Shown here one piece after another: positions 54,770 to 64,000 of a stretch of 64,000 bases of DNA. Made by a program: the position numbers and the translations under genes. How positions within the stretch are numbered: the first letter of the stretch is position 1; each line of letters begins with the position of its first letter. This stretch comes from Mercenaria mercenaria (Eukaryota > Mollusca > Bivalvia > Venerida > Veneridae). Below the pieces are notes generated by a model. That model had not been told where the DNA came from. It did not search any database and saw only the letters and a program-made list of their open reading frames with translations. The stretch is from assembly GCF_021730395.1 (NCBI RefSeq), contig NC_069363.1, positions 54,183,001 through 54,247,000 on the forward strand, read 5' to 3'.

Positions 54770-55360
54770 AACAACTTTTACCGTGCCGTTTTTTTTTTAG
54801 AAATTTTGTATAACTTATGGTAGCTCCTCAAGCTCAAGTACAGACAAATTTCAAAGTGATAGCCACTTTCCAAAACGTTTGCAGAGAACTCATTTTACCA
54901 TAGATGTTAACAAAAGAAGCATCAAACTATTGGTAAACAATTATAAAACACAAAATAAAAATGTCAATATTATTTTTTTTATATGGTGCCTCAAGTAAAC
55001 AGATTTAACGAGACAGAATTCATTTACTTCAACATTGAAAAATAAGGTCGAATGCTGTGTTTCTGTTTTGAATTTTGCTTACTCCATTTAAAAATAACCT
55101 AAGGACTGACGTAAAACCTACCTAAATTTCTTCCAAAATATATAATCTAAGAGTGAAAGCAAAGTAGAGAACTTTCACAGCGTGTAACTCAATATTTTTA
55201 AAGATGTGTAACTCTACCCCTTCTATTTAAGTAGTAAATTCACATGGAACACCAAGAAATCGCATATAAGATTCATCTTTTTCCATTTTTGTACAAGAAA
55301 TCAATAATTAGTCTTGAAAGAAGTAAAAACTTACTAGAAGAATAGAAAAATAAGGAAAAA
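54770..55360. other. Intergenic; nothing recognised
   Basis: AT-rich, no supported features. Confidence 0.4.
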
Positions 55361-55361
55361 A

Positions 55362-55440
55362 AATTTGGTCCCAGTAGGGCTTGAACCTACGCCCCTCTAA
55401 GAATTGCAGTAAAAGTAGGTTTATGGTAGGAATTGAATAC
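55362..55440 (-). repeat. tRNA-like fragment (SINE head remnant)
   Basis: On the minus strand GGGGCGTAGGTTCAAGCCCT looks like a T-arm with a B box (GGTTCAAGCCC), followed by ACTGGGACCAAA and a T run. No acceptor stem or A box can be drawn, so it is not a functional tRNA gene. Confidence 0.35.
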
Positions 55441-55759
55441 TCTTCAAAAAGGAGGTTCTCTATTAGTGATCTAATACCTTAAGGCAATTTTGGCATACTA
55501 GGAGAGGTATTGGCTGGAGGGCAAATACTGGACTAGTATGCCAATATCGCCTGAAGGCAAACAAATAAAAGACTGACTTGTATAATCATCAGTTTACGAA
55601 ATTCACAAATTTAAGTCCACAAAAAAAAACTATTTTGGACATAACCTTGAAATTTCATGCCCGCAAAATTAATTGATTTCACAGTATATTTGTATCTATC
55701 TTCAGCTTTGTTTAAGGTTGTCCATTAGTTTAGATGGAAAGTCCACCATCCATTTCCCT

Positions 55760-56690
55760 GCCTTGGTCTTCCTGCATCAACATTTTTACCTAAACATCTT
55801 CCCCTCTGAAACTCTTGTCAGAAATACATAAAACTTATTCACTAGCATCCTGACTTGAACCTCTTTCAGACTTGTTCAAATGGTTTTGCTTAGGGGCTGC
55901 TAGAGCTGGAAATAGAAATAATTTTAAAAAACCATTTCTTATGAAACACCTGTTGGATTTTCATCAAGCTTGGTCTGTAGCATCCCTGCATGGACCTCTC
56001 TAAAGTTTGTTCAAATAATTTTGCTTGGCCTATTGTAGGGACTGCTAGAGCTAAAAATAGTAAAAAAAACACATTTAAGTAACTTCTTATGAACCACTCA
56101 ATGGTACTTGACCAAATTTGGTCCGTAGCAGCCTTGTATGGACCTCCTTTGAAGTTATACAAATATTTCTGCTAGGGGCCATTGGAGCTAAAAAATAGAT
56201 TATTTTGCTAGACCACTTTGTAGGGCCACCAGAGCTAACATAGACAAAAAACTAGAAACAAATTGTTCTCATGGACCACTTGATGGATCTTCACCAAATT
56301 TTAGCATCCTTTTATGGTCATTTCAGTGGTTTCCATTGCTATAAATAGAAAGAAATGGGAACTACATCTTCTCATGGACTGCATGATAGATCAAAACAAA
56401 ACCTGGCCTGCAGCATCTTTATATGGTGTTTTCTCATTTTCTTAATGGTTTTACTTACTGCTAAAGCTAAAAACAGAAAAAGAAACTTCAAAAGATTTCT
56501 TTTTAGGAACAACTTGATAGCTCTTCACTAAATTTGGTCTGTAACTCATTGTGTAGATCTCTCTCACATTTGTTCAATTGGTTCTGCATGGCTGGTTTTA
56601 GTGGCTACCACAGTAAAAATCAGTTAGGAAAGCCTTTAAATAACTTAATGAACATTCAACTGTATAATGGATGTTCACCAACCTGGCCCA
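55760..56690. repeat. Degenerate tandem array, unit about 150 bp
   Basis: Five or six diverged units sharing 'cttatgaaacacctgttgga' / 'cttatgaaccactcaatggt', 'aatttggtccgtagcagcc', 'tatggacctcctttgaag' and 'gctagagctaaaaatag'. Probably an old relative of the fold-back families; ends not resolved. Confidence 0.6.
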
Positions 56691-57044
56691 TTCAGACCTG
56701 TTGTTATTTGTAAATAATAACAAAGACATGTTAAAATAAAGATAACTTGTTTAAAAATAACACATGAAAATGATAAATCAGTTGCCCAGCAACACAAAGA
56801 AAACAAAGAAGTCTAAAATGATAACCTTTTGCTATAAAAAACATAATATTATAAGTTGCTAAGATTTTTACCATAGACTGAATAATTTTCACATCAAGTT
56901 TATTTCGTGATTTGGTAAGTATATTTTAAAAATGTTTTGCAGATTTCAAATTACACTTTTTGATTACATGAAAAGAGACCCAAGTCTAGGCTAGTATTAA
57001 AAACACTTATCCTGGGAATGCACTTATTCCAGTTACTATAAATA

Positions 57045-57715
57045 GAAAGTGGGAGCAGTATGGTTTGAGTTTCAAACAGAACAGATTATGATGAGGATGA
57101 TGGTGATGATAATAAACGAAGAGTTTCAGACAAAAGAGATGATGATGAGGATGATGATAATAATAATAACTGAAGAGATTCAGTCAGAACAGATGATGAG
57201 AATGATGGTGATGATAATTGAAGAGTTTCAGGCAGAACGATGATGAGGAGGAGGATGGTGATGATAATAACTGAAGTTTCAGGCAGAGCGATGATGATGA
57301 GGAGGATGGTGATGATAATAACTGAAGAGTTTCAGGCAGAACGATGAGGATGATGGTGATGATAATAACTGAAGAGTTTCAGACAGAACGATGGTGGTGA
57401 TGATAATAACTGAAGAGTTTCAGGCAGAACGATGAGGATGATGGTGATGATAATAACTGAAGAGTTTCAGACAGAACGATGGTGGTGATGATAATAACTG
57501 AAGAGTTTCAGACAGAACGATGAGGATGATGGTGATGATAATAACTGAAGAGTTTCAGGCAGAAGGATGAGGATGATGGTGATGATAATAACTGAAGAGT
57601 TTCAGGCAGAAGGATGAGGATGATGGTGATGATAATAACTGAAGAGTTTCAGACAGAACGATGGTGGGGATGATAATAACTGAAGAGTTTCAGGCAGAAG
57701 GATGATGATATTATG
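57045..57715. repeat. Minisatellite, unit about 41-62 bp (GATGATGGTGATGATAATAA)
   Basis: About fourteen copies of GATGAGGATGATGGTGATGA + TAATAACTGAAGAGTTTC + AGGCAGAAC. Trinucleotide-rich, strongly purine/pyrimidine-biased. Intergenic, about 1 kb beyond the 3' end of the mucin-like gene. Confidence 0.9.
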
Positions 57716-58741
57716 ATGATAATAATGGTAATAACTCATTTTAAATATGGTCCTCAGCAGTTTCATCCTATATAATACAGTGCTTGCGTAAATGATGTAA
57801 AATATACCAAAATATGACACCAAGTTCTATGGGTCTTTTCGAAGAAAATGGCTATGACTGTATATAACAAGGTTACAACTTAAAAGTGTAAAATGTATAG
57901 AAACTTTTCTTAGTTGTGCAATTAAATTGTCGTGAAAAACAGCAGAATTTAGTTGTATCCGGGAACTTTGTCAATTCAAGTCCTACCCATGTATTTTTAC
58001 AATACCTTAAGACATTTTCATCTAGTTCAAAAATTATGATATTTTGACAATAATGTGGAGGCAATTCTTAACATAAAAATATAGAACTTACTGTATTTTT
58101 CTCTCTCTAAATTTGTCATATTTGAACAACAAAAATGAAAAAGTTGCCTTGGAGTACAAAAGTTGTCTTGACTTGGGTATCAAATAGCACAGCGTTATTA
58201 TACTGGATGAAACTGCTGCATTATTAAACATTTAACAACCTTACACATACTTCATTCATTATACACAATATGCAAACACAGTATAATGATATATGCTCAA
58301 ACTGGTAAGAACTGTCGTATTCAAAGGTGGAAAATATACGGTTTGTAAATATATGTTGACGATCTGTTCCTTTATAATAATACTGTCGTGTCGGGTCATG
58401 TCCACAATTCTGCCACTTTTGAAGGCATTAGTTAGTTAACTTAAGATATGTAGAAAACTTAATCATTTTATACATTAGCAGTGATAAAAGCCAGTCATCA
58501 ATACCAGTTCCTTCTCATATCTTCAGTTCGTGCACTTATTCATTTATTTCAGAACTGTTTTACATGTATTAAATTATTAGATATCAGAGAATTCAGAATA
58601 TTGAAGTCATATATTGATACGCAGGCTAATCAGTAGTATACACCATATTGATGCTAAATATTGAGACAGTATATATATGCCTATATAGATATGTTCAGCA
58701 TCTTGTCATGCAGTCATAATATTTGGTACTAAGATAGACAT
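57716..58741 (-). other. 3' flank / UTR of the mucin-like gene; nothing else recognised
   Basis: AT-rich sequence downstream (on the minus strand) of the mucin-like stop codon. No supported exon or element. Confidence 0.4.
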
Positions 58742-61700
58742 TCAGTAAGTTGCAGCAGACGGTACAGTGCCTGCCGTATATGAGCAAGCCCCTGGAACAC
58801 CACTCATGTTTGCTGGTGGAAATTGCCCATTGATTGATGGTAGTTGAGGCATCTGGTAGTCCATAAACAGGCCATTGTTTGCAGCAGGAGGTGCTGGAGC
58901 ATTCGGCACTGAAGGCAGATGAGTTGGTGGCGGTTTCGTCGGTTTAGGAAGTTTAATTTGCGGTTTTGTCTTTGCGGGCCCATCTTGACCTCCTCGAAGA
59001 CCATTATTCCTTGTGTTGCCTTGGTTACCAGAATTATTGCCTGGGGGGCTGTCGTAGCTGGCGGCGTTGGGAACTGATGGTGGTGGCTGGTATGTAGCTG
59101 CTTGAGGAACGCTGGAGACAGCGGATTTTGCGCAGACTTTCACCGCTATAACAGTTCCAACAACAGCACATGCAACAACACCGGCAGCTGCACCTCCAGC
59201 AATTATGGGAATATTATTACTTGTTGCTTCTGAAAAAAGAAATAATAGCAAGTGGTTATGCAGGCCTTCATAAATAACTTCCATATTGTTCATCTTTGCT
59301 TCTGAAAAAAGTAATTATAATTATGCAGGCCTCTGTAAATAACTTCAATTCTGTTCCTCTTGCTTCTGAAAACAAGAGCTGTCACTATTAGTGAAAATGC
59401 TCCTTAAGCGTGCCCAAGATTGCTACAGTTGTCTGCGCAAAATGTGCCAGAATTGTTTAGGTATGGAACATTTTGTGACCTTGACCTTGACCTTAGAGAC
59501 CCGGATCATAAGCACGACACACCTCAATATGGTTAACATTTTCAAATCCCTTGATAAATGGCAGAGTTATGGACCATACAAGAAAAAGACCATGTTAACC
59601 TTTGACTTCTAAGAATGACCTTGGCCTTGGAGCTAGGGGTATGGATCTTCCGCATGACATGTCATCTCAATATAGCGAACATTTAAGCCAAGTAATTTTG
59701 AAATTCCTTCATCGATGGCAGAGTTATGGACCGGATAAGAAACAAACCATGTAAACCTTTAACCTCTAAGCGTGACCTTGACCTTAGAGCTAGGGGTCTG
59801 AATTTTGCGCATGCCAGGTCGTCTCAATGGGGAACATTTATGCCAAGTAATTTCAAAGTCCCTTGATGAATGGCAGAGTTATGAACAAGACACCTGCTAA
59901 CATTTGACTTCTAAGTGTGACTTTGACATTGGAGCTAGGGGTCTGGGTCTTGCGCGTGACACGTTGTCTTATTATGGTAAACATTTATGCCAAGTTATTT
60001 CAAAATCCCTTCGTGGATGGCGGAGTTATGGACCGGACACAAAACAGACCCTGTTAAACCTTTGACCTCTAAATGTGACATTGACCTTGGAGCTAAGGGT
60101 CTTAGTCTTGTGCATGAGATGCCGTCTCATTATGGTGAATATATATGCCAAGTTATTTCAAAATCCCTTCATGGATGGCAGAGTTACAGCCCAGACAAGA
60201 ATTTACACGGACGGACAGTGCGATTTTAATATTCAGGGGCATAAAAAACTTGGTAATTGTAATTATGCAGGGCTCCAAAAACATTTACTTCCATGACCTT
60301 TATCTTTGCTTCTGAAAAAAGATGCAGGCCTCCATAACTTCCATACTTTTCCTCTTTGCTTCTGGAAAAAAGTTGGAAATTATAATTATGCAGGCCTCCA
60401 TAAATAACTTCAATACTGTTCCTCTTTGCTTCTGAAAAAATGTTGGTAATTATAATTATGCAGGCCTCCATAAATATACTCTTCGATTCTGAAAAAAGTT
60501 GATAATTATAATTACGCAGGCCTCCATAAATAACTTCCATACTCTTCGATTCTGAAAAAGATGATAATTATAATTATGCAGGCCTCCTTAAATAACTTCC
60601 ATAGTGTTCCTCTTTGCTTCTGAAAAATAGTTTGTAATTATGATTATGCAGGCCTCCATAAATAACTTCCAAACTGTTCATCTTTGCTTCTGGAAAAAGT
60701 AATCATAATTATGCAAGCCTCCAATAAATAACTTCCATACTGTTTCCCTTTGCTTCAGAAAAGAAGAGTAGGTAATCATAATTATGCAGGCGTCCATAGA
60801 TGACTTCAATACTAGCTGTTCCTCTGCTTCTGAAAAAAAGGTAAATATTATGTAAGTGTTTAGAATAATGCCACTCGTTCGTTTTGAAAGAAACAGGTGA
60901 ATATATGTATGCAGTTATTTGCTGCTTCTGAAAAAAAACTGTTATATGTTTAATGTGGTACTCCATAATCATCTGCACTGTGGTCGCTCTTTCTGTCTGA
61001 AATTATAAAAATCAGATATTCCCTTACTATCAACCCCCACCACCGGGGCGTTATATTGTGCAAAAAGGGGTGGTGGGATATTTATTAAGGCCTAACAAAT
61101 GGGTATCTTTTTACATTTTTTTAGTAAATATCAACTATATCAGTAACTTATAGTTCAGGCATTTTAGCTATTATAGCACTATCATACTGCTTAACTTAAA
61201 CATATATACCGGGGAGTGTGTTAACTTGATTATATGCTACTTCATGTACATGTAACTAACTATCTGTATACATATACTGATAATTTCAGCTGCTATTAAA
61301 TATATGTAAATATCAAACTGTAAGTTTTCTTCTGAAAATATAATTGCAAGGAAAGAGTTAAAAATGTGAATATTATATTAGATTTATTTTAATTAAAAGC
61401 ATGCATTCTACAAACTTTTTTTAGCACAAATTGCCAAAATAATACACACATACCATTGTAGTTCTTTTTTATGGTCTGTTTTCATATCTTTTCATTACAA
61501 ATTACATTAAATGACAGTAAATAAATATGTTGAGATGTGTCGAGTTTACTCACGTTCATCTGCTGTCTGTTGGTCAGTGTCTCCTGGGTCTTGTGCATTT
61601 GTTGATGTGTCTTGCGTGTGTGTAGATGTTGTTGTACCACTTGTTGTAGGTGTAATTGTTCCACTTGTTGTAGGTGTAACTGTTCCACTTGTTGTAGATG

Positions 61701-64000
61701 GTGTTGTACCACTTGTTGTAGGTGTAATTGTTCCACTTGTTGTAGACGGTGTTGTACCATTTGTTGTAGGTGTAATTGTTCCACTTGTTGTAGGTGTAAT
61801 TGTTCCACTTGTTGTAGATGGTGTTGTTCCACTTGTTGTAGGTGTAATTGTTCCACTTGTTGTAGGTGTAATTGTTCCACTTGTTGTAGATGGTGTTGTA
61901 CCACTTGTTGTAGGTGTAACTGTTCCACTTGTTGTAGGTGTAACTGTTCCACTTGTTGTAGGTGTAATTGTTCCACTTGTTGTAGATGGTGTTGTACCAC
62001 TTGTTGTAGGTGTAATTGTTCCACTTGTTGTAGATGGTGTTGTTCCACTTGTTGTAGGTGTAACTGTTCCACTTGTTGTAGGTGTTGTTCCACTTGTTGT
62101 AGGTGTAATTGTTCCACTTGTTGTAGTTGGTGTTGTTCCACTTGTTGTAGGTGTAATTGTTCCACTTGTTGTAGGTGTAATTGTTCCACTTGTTGTAGGT
62201 GTAATTGTTCCACTTGTTGTAGGTGTAATTGTTCCACTTGTTGTAGGTGTAATTGTTCCACTTGTTGTAGGTGTAATTGTTCCACTTGTTGTAGGTGTAA
62301 TTGTTCCACTTGTTGTAGGTTGTCCACTTGTTGTAGGTGTAATTGTTCCACTTGTTGTAGGTGTAATTGTTCCACTTGTTGTAGATGGTGTTGTTCCACT
62401 TGTTGTAGGTGTAACTGTTCCACTTGTTGTAGGTGGTGTTGTACCACTTGTTGTAGGTGTAACTGTTCCACTTGTTGTAGATGGTGTTGTACCACTTGTT
62501 GTAGGTGTAATTGTTCCACTTGTTGTAGATAGTGTTGTTCCACTTGTTATAGGTGGTGTTGTACCACTTGTTGTAGGTGTAATTGTTCCACTTGTTGTAG
62601 ATGGTGTTGTACCACTTGTTGTAGGAGTAATTGTTCCACTTGTTGTAGGTGGTGTTGTACCACTTGTTGTAGGTGTAATTGTTCCACTTGTTGTAGGTGG
62701 TGTTGTACCACTTGTTGTAGGTGTAATTGTTCCACTTGTTGTAGGTGGTGTTGTACCACTTGTTGTAGGTGTAATTGTTCCACTTGTTGTAGGTGGTGTT
62801 GTACCACTTGTTGTAGGTGGTGAGTAATTGTTCCACTTGTTGTAGGTGGTGTTGTACCACTTGTTGTAGGTGTAATTGTTCCACTTGTTATAGGTGGTGT
62901 TGTACCACTTGTTGTAGGTGTAATTGTTCCACTTGTTGTAGGTGCAACTGTTCCACTTGTTGTAGGTGGTGTTGTACCACTTGTTGTAGGTGTCATTGTT
63001 CCACTTGTTATAGGTGGTGTTGTACCACTTGTTGTAGGTGGTGTTGTACCACTTGTTGTAGGTGTAATTCTTCCACTTGTTGTAGGTGGTGTTGTACCAC
63101 TTGTTGTAGGTGTAACTGTTCCACTTGTTGTAGGTGGTGTTGTACCACTTGTTGTAGGTGTAATTGTTCCACTTGTTGTATATGGTGTTGGTCCACTTGT
63201 TGTTGATGGTGTTGTTCCACTTGTTATAGGTGGTGTTGTGTCACTTGTTGTAGGTGTAATTGTAACACTTGTTGTATATGGTGTTGGTCCACTTGTTGTT
63301 GATGGTGTTGTTCCACTTGTTATAGGTGGTGTTGTGTCACTTGTTGTAGGTGTAACTGTTCCACTTGTTGTAGGTGGTGTTGTACCACTTGTTGTAGGTG
63401 TAATTGTTCCACTTGTTGTATATGGTGTTGGTCCACTTGTTGTTGATGGTGTTGTTCCACTTGTTGTAGGCGGTGTTGTACCATTTGTTGTAGGTGTAAC
63501 TGTTCCACTTATTGTAGATGGTGTTGTACCACTTGTTGAAGATGTAAATATTCCACTTGTTGTATGTGTAATTGTTCCACCTGTTGTATGCTTAATTGTT
63601 CCACTTGTTGTTGGTGTAATTGTTCCACTTGTTGTATATGGTGTTGGTCCACTTGTTGTTGATGGTGTTGTTCCACTTGTTATAGGTGGTGTTGTGTCAC
63701 TTGTTGTAGGTGTAATTGTAACACTTGTTGTAGGTGGTGTTGTTCCACTTGTTGTAGGTGCTGTTGTTCCACTTGTTGTTGATGGTGTTGTTCCACTTGT
63801 TATAGGTGGTGTTGTACCACTTGTTGTAGGTGTCATTGTTCCACTTGTTGAAAGTGGTGTTGTTCCACTTGTTGTTGATAGTGTTGTCCCACTTGTTGTT
63901 GATGGTTTTGTTCCACTTGTTGTAGGTGTAATTGTTCCACTTGTTGAAGATGGTGTTGTTCCACTTGTTGTTGATAGTGTTGTTCCACTTGTTATAGGTG
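58742..64000 (-). CDS. Mucin-like type I membrane protein, 3' part
   Basis: Two coding exons are visible: 61554-64000 or beyond, and 58742-59229. The upstream exon is a 24-bp tandem repeat read as TITPTTSG / TTPPTTSG, a dense O-glycosylation substrate typical of mucin stalks, then TSTHTQDTSTNAQDPGDTDQ and TADE up to a GTGAGT donor. The donor phase (1) fits the TTTTTTCAG acceptor at 59230, giving TADEQATSNNIPIIAGG. The last exon encodes one transmembrane helix (IIAGGAAAGVVACAVVGTVIAVKVC), then a Pro/Asn-rich cytoplasmic tail of about 130 aa ending SAATY. The extracellular N-terminus is outside the window. One array unit near 62820 is 29 bp instead of a multiple of 3, so the Thr/Ser frame breaks there. 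No orthologue recognised; likely a surface mucin. Confidence 0.65.
59230..60990 (-). repeat. Array of duplicated 3' splice-site units in the mucin-like intron
   Basis: About 12-13 units of roughly 65-75 bp. On the minus strand each has TTTTTTCAGAAGCAAAGAGG, then AACAGTATGGAAGTTATTT and ATGGAGGCCTGCATAATTAT. The unit nearest the last exon supplies its real acceptor (TTTTTTCAG/AAGCAACAAG). The array is interrupted by the element at 59371-60247. Confidence 0.85.
59371..60247 (-). mobile_element. Helentron-like element inserted in the splice-site array
   Basis: Left end AACAAGAGCTGTCACTATTAGTG (hairpin terminus in reverse); right end TTCAGGGGCATAAAAAA, that is ATGCCCCTGAA on the other strand. 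The interior has about five units of 150 bp: 'aagtgtgaccttgaccttgg'-like, 'ccaagttatttcaaaatccc', 'gatggcagagttatggacc'. It combines the TCTTGTT 3' end with the ATGCCCC 5' end. Confidence 0.75.
61030..61085. repeat. Short fold-back sequence
   Basis: AACCCCCACCACCGGGG and GGGGTGGTGGGATA form an inverted pair about 20 bp apart, echoing the CCCCCACCA / TGGCGGGGG ends of 50246-51151. Probably an internally deleted remnant. Confidence 0.5.
61090..61553 (-). other. Intron of the mucin-like gene; nothing recognised
   Basis: AT-rich sequence between the GTGAGT donor (61548-61553) and the splice-site array. Confidence 0.5.
61620..64000 (-). repeat. 24-bp coding minisatellite of the mucin-like exon
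   Basis: About 100 tandem units of CCACTTGTTGTAGGTGTAATTGTT (plus strand) and variants GGTGGTGTTGTA, GATGGTGTTGTT. Rare units of 18 and 21 bp keep the frame; one of 29 bp does not. Because the unit is a multiple of 3 without stops, all six frames stay open for hundreds of codons. Only the minus-strand Thr/Ser/Pro frame connects to the donor and the transmembrane exon. The array runs off the window. Confidence 0.95.

Noticed and set aside
61511-62827. Plus-strand open frame of 438 codons (VPLVVGVI repeats) and Cys-rich companion frame
   Set aside because: Frames stay open only because the 24-bp repeat has no stop in any phase; no splice or flanking coding support on the plus strand, while the minus-strand Thr/Ser frame joins a transmembrane exon.
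61482-62884. Minus-strand LQQV and YNKW repeat frames
   Set aside because: Alternative phases of the same repeat; neither is in phase with the GTGAGT donor and the last exon.

Overview
The window is animal nuclear DNA, most likely from a bivalve mollusc (venerid-clam-like). Genes are split into short exons by long AT-rich introns, and there is a very dense load of short interspersed elements: a tRNA-headed SINE with a (AAAT)n tail, many 0.4-1.7 kb fold-back elements built from tandem internal repeats, and TTAA- and TA-flanked MITEs. There is nothing bacterial: no operons, no ribosome binding sites, no CRISPR array.

Layout. (1) 811-7000, + strand: the 3' half of PPWD1, a spliceosomal WD40-cyclophilin, eight exons with intact phases. 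(2) 10393-28994, - strand: SREK1IP1, a zinc-knuckle SR-type splicing regulator, five exons, tail-to-tail with PPWD1. (3) 29288-49128, + strand: a complete CWC27, a spliceosomal cyclophilin-like protein, 11 exons and a predicted 513 aa. Its start codon lies about 290 bp from the proposed SREK1IP1 start codon, so the two look driven by one bidirectional promoter. (4) 58742-64000 and beyond, - strand: a mucin-like type I membrane protein with a 24-bp (8-residue) Thr/Ser/Pro repeat array, one transmembrane helix and a Pro-rich tail.

The first three genes all act in pre-mRNA splicing, and the same three lie together in human 5q12.3, including the head-to-head SREK1IP1/CWC27 pair. This is very old conserved microsynteny.

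The most striking non-genic structure is an 8.8 kb composite element (18697-27539) in intron 1 of SREK1IP1. It is flanked by a perfect 162-bp direct repeat. It has diverged inverted arms, two tandem copies of one 3' region, an orphan basic ORF and a fragment resembling a Penelope-like reverse transcriptase C-terminus. Also notable are two minisatellites made by tandem amplification of a 3' splice site: CWC27 exon 4 (about 18 decoy acceptors) and the mucin-like gene (about 12). In addition, many unrelated fold-back families share one terminus, a hairpin followed by TCTTGTT, suggesting non-autonomous Helentrons.
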